Below, piece by piece: positions 51,975 through 55,181 of a DNA stretch of 55,181 nt. Below the pieces are notes generated by a model that saw nothing but the letters and a program-made list of their open reading frames with translations, did not search any database and was not told the DNA's origin. Location: the NCBI GenBank assembly GCA_020024265.1, contig JAHHTW010000013.1:1-55181 (forward strand). The letters run 5' to 3'. Origin of the DNA: Anaerotignum sp. GTDB lineage: Bacteria; Bacillota; Clostridia; Lachnospirales; Anaerotignaceae. The first letter of the stretch is position 1; every line of letters starts with the position of its first letter. The position numbers were made by a program, and so were the translations under genes.

Positions 51975-52706
51975 TCAATATTCTTCCGTGGTTTCGGTAG
52001 ATTCGGTAGATTCTGTAGACGCTTCATGTTCGAGCAGTTCGCTTTTCATCAGATGATGCAATTCGCTTTCTTCGCTGTACATCTCATTGATTTTATATAA
52101 CAGTGTCATGAGGCTGTCTGTGAGATGTACGTTTTCTACCAAAACATCATCCGGTACTTGTAAGTCTACATGACTGAAGTTCCACATACCTTTTACACCC
52201 CACTTTGCCAAATCATTGGCAACCTTTACCGCCTGTGAGCGGGGGAGTGTCAGTATTGCAACATCCACATCATGATTTTTTACATAATCCTCCAGCTGGT
52301 CTACGTCATACACTTCTACACCACGAATGGTCAAGCCAACCAATCTTGGGTTAATATCAAATACTGCTTTAATGACAAAGCCACGTTTTTCAAAATTGGT
52401 ATAGTTGACCAAGGCTTGCCCAATATTGCCGCCACCGATGACAATCATATTGTATAGGCGATCCAATCCCAGTATTTTCTTGATTTCATTGTAAAGATAT
52501 TCTACATTATAGCCATATCCCTGCTGACCAAAGCCGCCGAAATTATTGAGATCCTGACGAATCTGTGAAGCCGTAATATTCATCTTTGCACTGAGTTCTT
52601 TGGAAGAAATTCTGGTAATATCGCTTTCCAACAAGTCACCCAAATAACGATAATATCTGGGCAAACGATTGATTACCGCTTGCGAAATCTTTTTTTCACT
52701 GTCCAT
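51975..52706 (-). CDS. rex: Redox-sensing transcriptional repressor Rex
   Basis: A 243-residue NADH-sensing repressor. The winged-helix domain (about 5-80) has RLPRYYRYL and ASQIRQDLNNFGGFGQQGYGY; the Rossmann domain (about 85-205) has VIGGGNIGQAL and the domain-swapped C-terminal helix. It controls fermentation genes by the NADH/NAD ratio. The tail after residue 215 is unusual: acidic and Ser/Thr/Glu-rich with STESTESTETTEE. AGGAGAGG lies before ATG 52706. Confidence 0.96.
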   Translation of the reverse strand: MDSEKKISQAVINRLPRYYRYLGDLLESDITRISSKELSAKMNITASQIRQDLNNFGGFGQQGYGYNVEYLYNEIKKILGLDRLYNMIVIGGGNIGQALVNYTNFEKRGFVIKAVFDINPRLVGLTIRGVEVYDVDQLEDYVKNHDVDVAILTLPRSQAVKVANDLAKWGVKGMWNFSHVDLQVPDDVLVENVHLTDSLMTLLYKINEMYSEESELHHLMKSELLEHEASTESTESTETTEEY

Positions 52707-52743
52707 AATTATCCAAATCCTCTCCTGCTTAGGTTGTATATTG

Positions 52744-52773
52744 AGTATAGCATGTATGTTATTTTATTGTCAA
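52744..52773 (-). promoter_or_regulatory. Promoter of rex
   Basis: TTGACA, an 18-base spacer and TATACT on the minus strand, 38 bases before the start. Confidence 0.7.
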
Positions 52774-52972
52774 GATGAATGTCGGTTGTTGGAGATTTCA
52801 AACAATTTTTCTGTCCTTCATTTCTCATATATATTGCAGATACCGCCGTTTTATCAGCTTTCCATAAAATTATGGGGAATTGACTTTTTTTTATCGTTTA
52901 TTTCTGTTATGATATAGCATAGCATATTGCATCATGAATGTTTTGTATAAAAAAATGACGGAGGAAACAAGT

Positions 52973-54889
52973 ATGATTCTTTCACTCAATAAAATTGCCA
53001 AAAGCTATGGGATTGACACCATATTGGAAAATGTTACATTTCACATGGAAGAAAGGGAAAAGGTGGCGGTTGTCGGTGTCAATGGCGCTGGCAAAACCAC
53101 ACTGTTTCGGATATTGACAGAGCAAACCAATGCAGATGGCGGAGAGGTCTTTTTAAAAAAGGAAGCGACCATGGGTTATATGGCGCAAAATCAGAGCATA
53201 TCTTCTGAGCGTACCATTTATGAGGAAATGCTTTCTGTGTTTGATGATATTTTGCAGGCAGAAACAAAGCTGCGTGCTATGGAAAACAAGATGTCACAGC
53301 TGCAAGGCAGGGACTTGGCAGATATGATGGAGGAATATGCTGCATTGCAGCATTTCTTTGAGCAGAAGGATGGCTATGGATATAAAAGCCGTCTGCGTGG
53401 CGTACTAAAGGGCTTGGGGTTTGAAGAAGGTGATTTTCACCGTCCTTTGCAGCAGCTTTCCGGTGGGCAGAAAACACGGGTATATCTGGGAAAGCTTTTG
53501 CTCTCTCGTCCGGATCTGCTGCTTTTGGACGAGCCTACCAACCATCTGGATATTGCCTCGATTGAATGGCTGGAGGACTTTCTAAGGACATATGAGGGCG
53601 CTGTTTTGATCATTTCGCATGACAGATATTTTTTGGACAAAATTGTATCGAAGGTTGTGGAAATCGAGAACAAAAAATCCAGCGTGTATCATGGGAACTA
53701 CACGGCTTATATGCAGCAAAAGGCAGTCAATCGTGAAATTCAGCAAAAAGCATATGACAATCAGCAAAGAGAAATCAAGCGTCAGGAGGAAGTCATTCGC
53801 ACACTCAAGGCGTTTAATCGGGAGAAATCCATAAAACGTGCAGAGAGCAGGGAAAAACAGCTGGAGAAAGTACAGCTTGTAGATCGTCCGGAAACATTGC
53901 CTGCACAAATGCGTCTGACATTGACACCACGCATCATCAGCGGAAGCGATGTTTTGCACGCAGAGGATTTGTCAAAGTCCTATGGAGGGCAACGATTGTT
54001 CCGCCATGTCAATTTTGACGTCAGACGTGGGGAGAATGTAGCAATCATTGGGCCAAATGGCGTTGGGAAGTCCACGCTGTTTCGTATGCTTCTGGGAGAG
54101 GTGGCTTCCGATAGTGGGCGTATGCGTTTTGGTACGAATGTACATATTGGATATTACGATCAGGAGCAGCAAAAGCTGGATACGACAAAAACGATTTTTG
54201 ATGAAATATCGGATACCTATCCAACACTGACACAAGGCGAGATACGGTCTATGCTGGCAGCATTTGTATTTACAGAGGATGATGTATTCAAGCAGGTGTC
54301 TATGCTCAGTGGCGGGGAGAAGGGACGCGTATCTCTGGCAAAAATCATGTTGTCAAAAGCCAATCTTTTGATGCTGGACGAACCGACCAACCATTTGGAT
54401 ATGTTTTCCAAGGAGGTACTGGAGGATGCGCTCAATCGTTATGAGGGTACTGTCATTTATATTTCACATGACCGTTATTTTATAAACAAGACGGCAGAAA
54501 TCATATTGGAGCTTTCGCCGGAAGGCATGACACGCTATGAAGGGAACTATGATTATTATTTGGAGAAGAAGGCGGAGCGTGCCAGAAAGGCGACAGAAAA
54601 AGCGACTGCACAAAGCATGCAAGCCGTGGCTTCGATACCTGTGACAAGTGACACAAAAACAGAATGGCTGAAGCAGAAGGAACAGCAGGCAGCGGAGCGG
54701 AAGCAGGCGGCAAGGATTGCCAAGATTGAAAAAGCAATCGAAGAAGCGGAGGAAAAGATTGCTGCTTTGGACGAGGAAATGGCACAAGCGAGTGCGGACT
54801 ATACAAAGGCGCAGGAACTTTTTGCAGAGCGTCAGTCATGGGCAGACAAATTGGAAGAGTTATATGAAAAATGGGAAGAAGTACAGTAA
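52973..54889 (+). CDS. ABC-F family ATPase (Uup/YdiF-like)
   Basis: A 638-residue soluble protein with two ABC domains and no membrane part. Domain 1: Walker A GVNGAGKTT (about 37-45), signature LSGGQKTR, Walker B LLLLDEPTNHLD. A linker (about 240-300) is rich in Lys, Glu and Gln. Domain 2: GPNGVGKST, LSGGEKGR, LLMLDEPTNHLD. The C-terminus (about 570-638) is a coiled coil. ABC-F proteins act on the ribosome, as translation factors or in antibiotic protection; this looks like a housekeeping type. GGAGG precedes ATG 52973. The stop codon abuts a repeat. Confidence 0.93.
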   Translation: MILSLNKIAKSYGIDTILENVTFHMEEREKVAVVGVNGAGKTTLFRILTEQTNADGGEVFLKKEATMGYMAQNQSISSERTIYEEMLSVFDDILQAETKLRAMENKMSQLQGRDLADMMEEYAALQHFFEQKDGYGYKSRLRGVLKGLGFEEGDFHRPLQQLSGGQKTRVYLGKLLLSRPDLLLLDEPTNHLDIASIEWLEDFLRTYEGAVLIISHDRYFLDKIVSKVVEIENKKSSVYHGNYTAYMQQKAVNREIQQKAYDNQQREIKRQEEVIRTLKAFNREKSIKRAESREKQLEKVQLVDRPETLPAQMRLTLTPRIISGSDVLHAEDLSKSYGGQRLFRHVNFDVRRGENVAIIGPNGVGKSTLFRMLLGEVASDSGRMRFGTNVHIGYYDQEQQKLDTTKTIFDEISDTYPTLTQGEIRSMLAAFVFTEDDVFKQVSMLSGGEKGRVSLAKIMLSKANLLMLDEPTNHLDMFSKEVLEDALNRYEGTVIYISHDRYFINKTAEIILELSPEGMTRYEGNYDYYLEKKAERARKATEKATAQSMQAVASIPVTSDTKTEWLKQKEQQAAERKQAARIAKIEKAIEEAEEKIAALDEEMAQASADYTKAQELFAERQSWADKLEELYEKWEEVQ

Positions 54890-55181
54890 GACCTTGGGGC
54901 GCTGCCCCAAGCCCCGCAAGGGGTTTCACCCCTTGACCCGTTATTTGGGGCGCTGCCCCAAACCCCAAGGGGAAAGAAAATGTGTGGATGTTATGGGAAA
55001 CATGGATACATGTCTGGTACTTAAAATTCTGTACGATATATTTGACTGTGCAGACAATAAAGTTTTGATCAAACTTTTTCAAAAGTTTGCAGGGAATGGG
55101 ACAGAGTCCCAAGGTTTGGGTTGTGTGTAAGACCTTGGGGCGCTGCCCCAAGCCCCGCAAGGGGTTTCACCCCTTGACCCG
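54887..55181. repeat. Double-hairpin repeats in mixed orientation to the window end
   Basis: A forward copy starts at the stop codon of the ABC-F gene: TTGGGGC-GCT-GCCCCAA (54894-54910) and CAAGGGG-TTTCA-CCCCTTG (54917-54935), then an extra hairpin 1 near 54945-54964. A reverse copy follows with CAAACTTTT-TC-AAAAGTTTG (55070-55089) and TGGGAC-AGA-GTCCCA (55097-55111). Another forward copy starts at 55128 and runs to the end. The space 54975-55060 holds no gene. Confidence 0.88.

Overview
The window reads as chromosome of a spore-forming, low-to-mid-GC Clostridia species (Lachnospiraceae-like or a close relative; family not settled). The evidence is a set of sporulation genes (spoIIID, spoIID, a spoIIQ-like gene, spoIIP), strong AGGAGG ribosome binding sites with some TTG/GTG starts, consensus sigma-A promoters, a glycine T-box, Rex, rubrerythrin and a class A RNase P RNA. 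It is mostly housekeeping and metabolic sequence. I see no phage, integrase, transposase, CRISPR array or tRNA gene.

Layout. 1-605: palindromic repeats, then a promoter and TPP riboswitch leading a thiazole operon thiS-thiF-thiG-thiH-tenI (606-4111). 4.1-9.2 kb: a possible small RNA, uraA, spoIIID, and a TetR gene followed by a putP-type symporter. 9.2-12.5 kb: rsmG, an unknown gene, and T-box-controlled glyS, followed by three tandem repeats. 12.9-14.9 kb: a MerR-type regulator divergent from a membrane protein/GNAT operon whose promoter has the 19-bp spacer typical of MerR control. 15-21 kb: a dicarboxylate/amino acid symporter, spoIIQ-like and spoIID, an aminotransferase and spoIIP. 21-29 kb: a chemoreceptor, an NhaC-type transporter behind a lysine riboswitch (so probably a lysine transporter), deoD, greA and lysS. 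29-39 kb: a lytic transglycosylase, a sigma/anti-sigma pair, an ECF S component, an amidohydrolase, rubrerythrin, a radical SAM protein, a candidate structured RNA with its own promoter and terminator, a cell-wall amidase, an MBL hydrolase and carbonic anhydrase. 39-47 kb: rnpB, a GDPD-like lipoprotein-type or secreted enzyme, a DUF1292 protein, thyA-folA-helicase, and a P-type ATPase behind a manganese (yybP-ykoY) riboswitch. 47.4-51.7 kb: FMN riboswitch and ribD-ribE-ribBA-ribH. 52-55 kb: rex and an ABC-F ATPase.

Two themes stand out. First, RNA-based control is dense: TPP, glycine T-box, lysine, Mn2+ and FMN leaders lie within 55 kb, and two of them refine the substrate of the transporter they control. 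Second, a family of double-hairpin intergenic repeats occurs at both ends of the window and at 12.6 and 51.7 kb. The copies differ mainly by paired changes that keep the stems intact, and the two apparent sequence families are one element in opposite orientations. No convincing new multi-gene system was found. The best candidates for something undescribed are this repeat family, the stand-alone RNA at 36.5-36.8 kb, and the MerR/membrane protein/GNAT unit.
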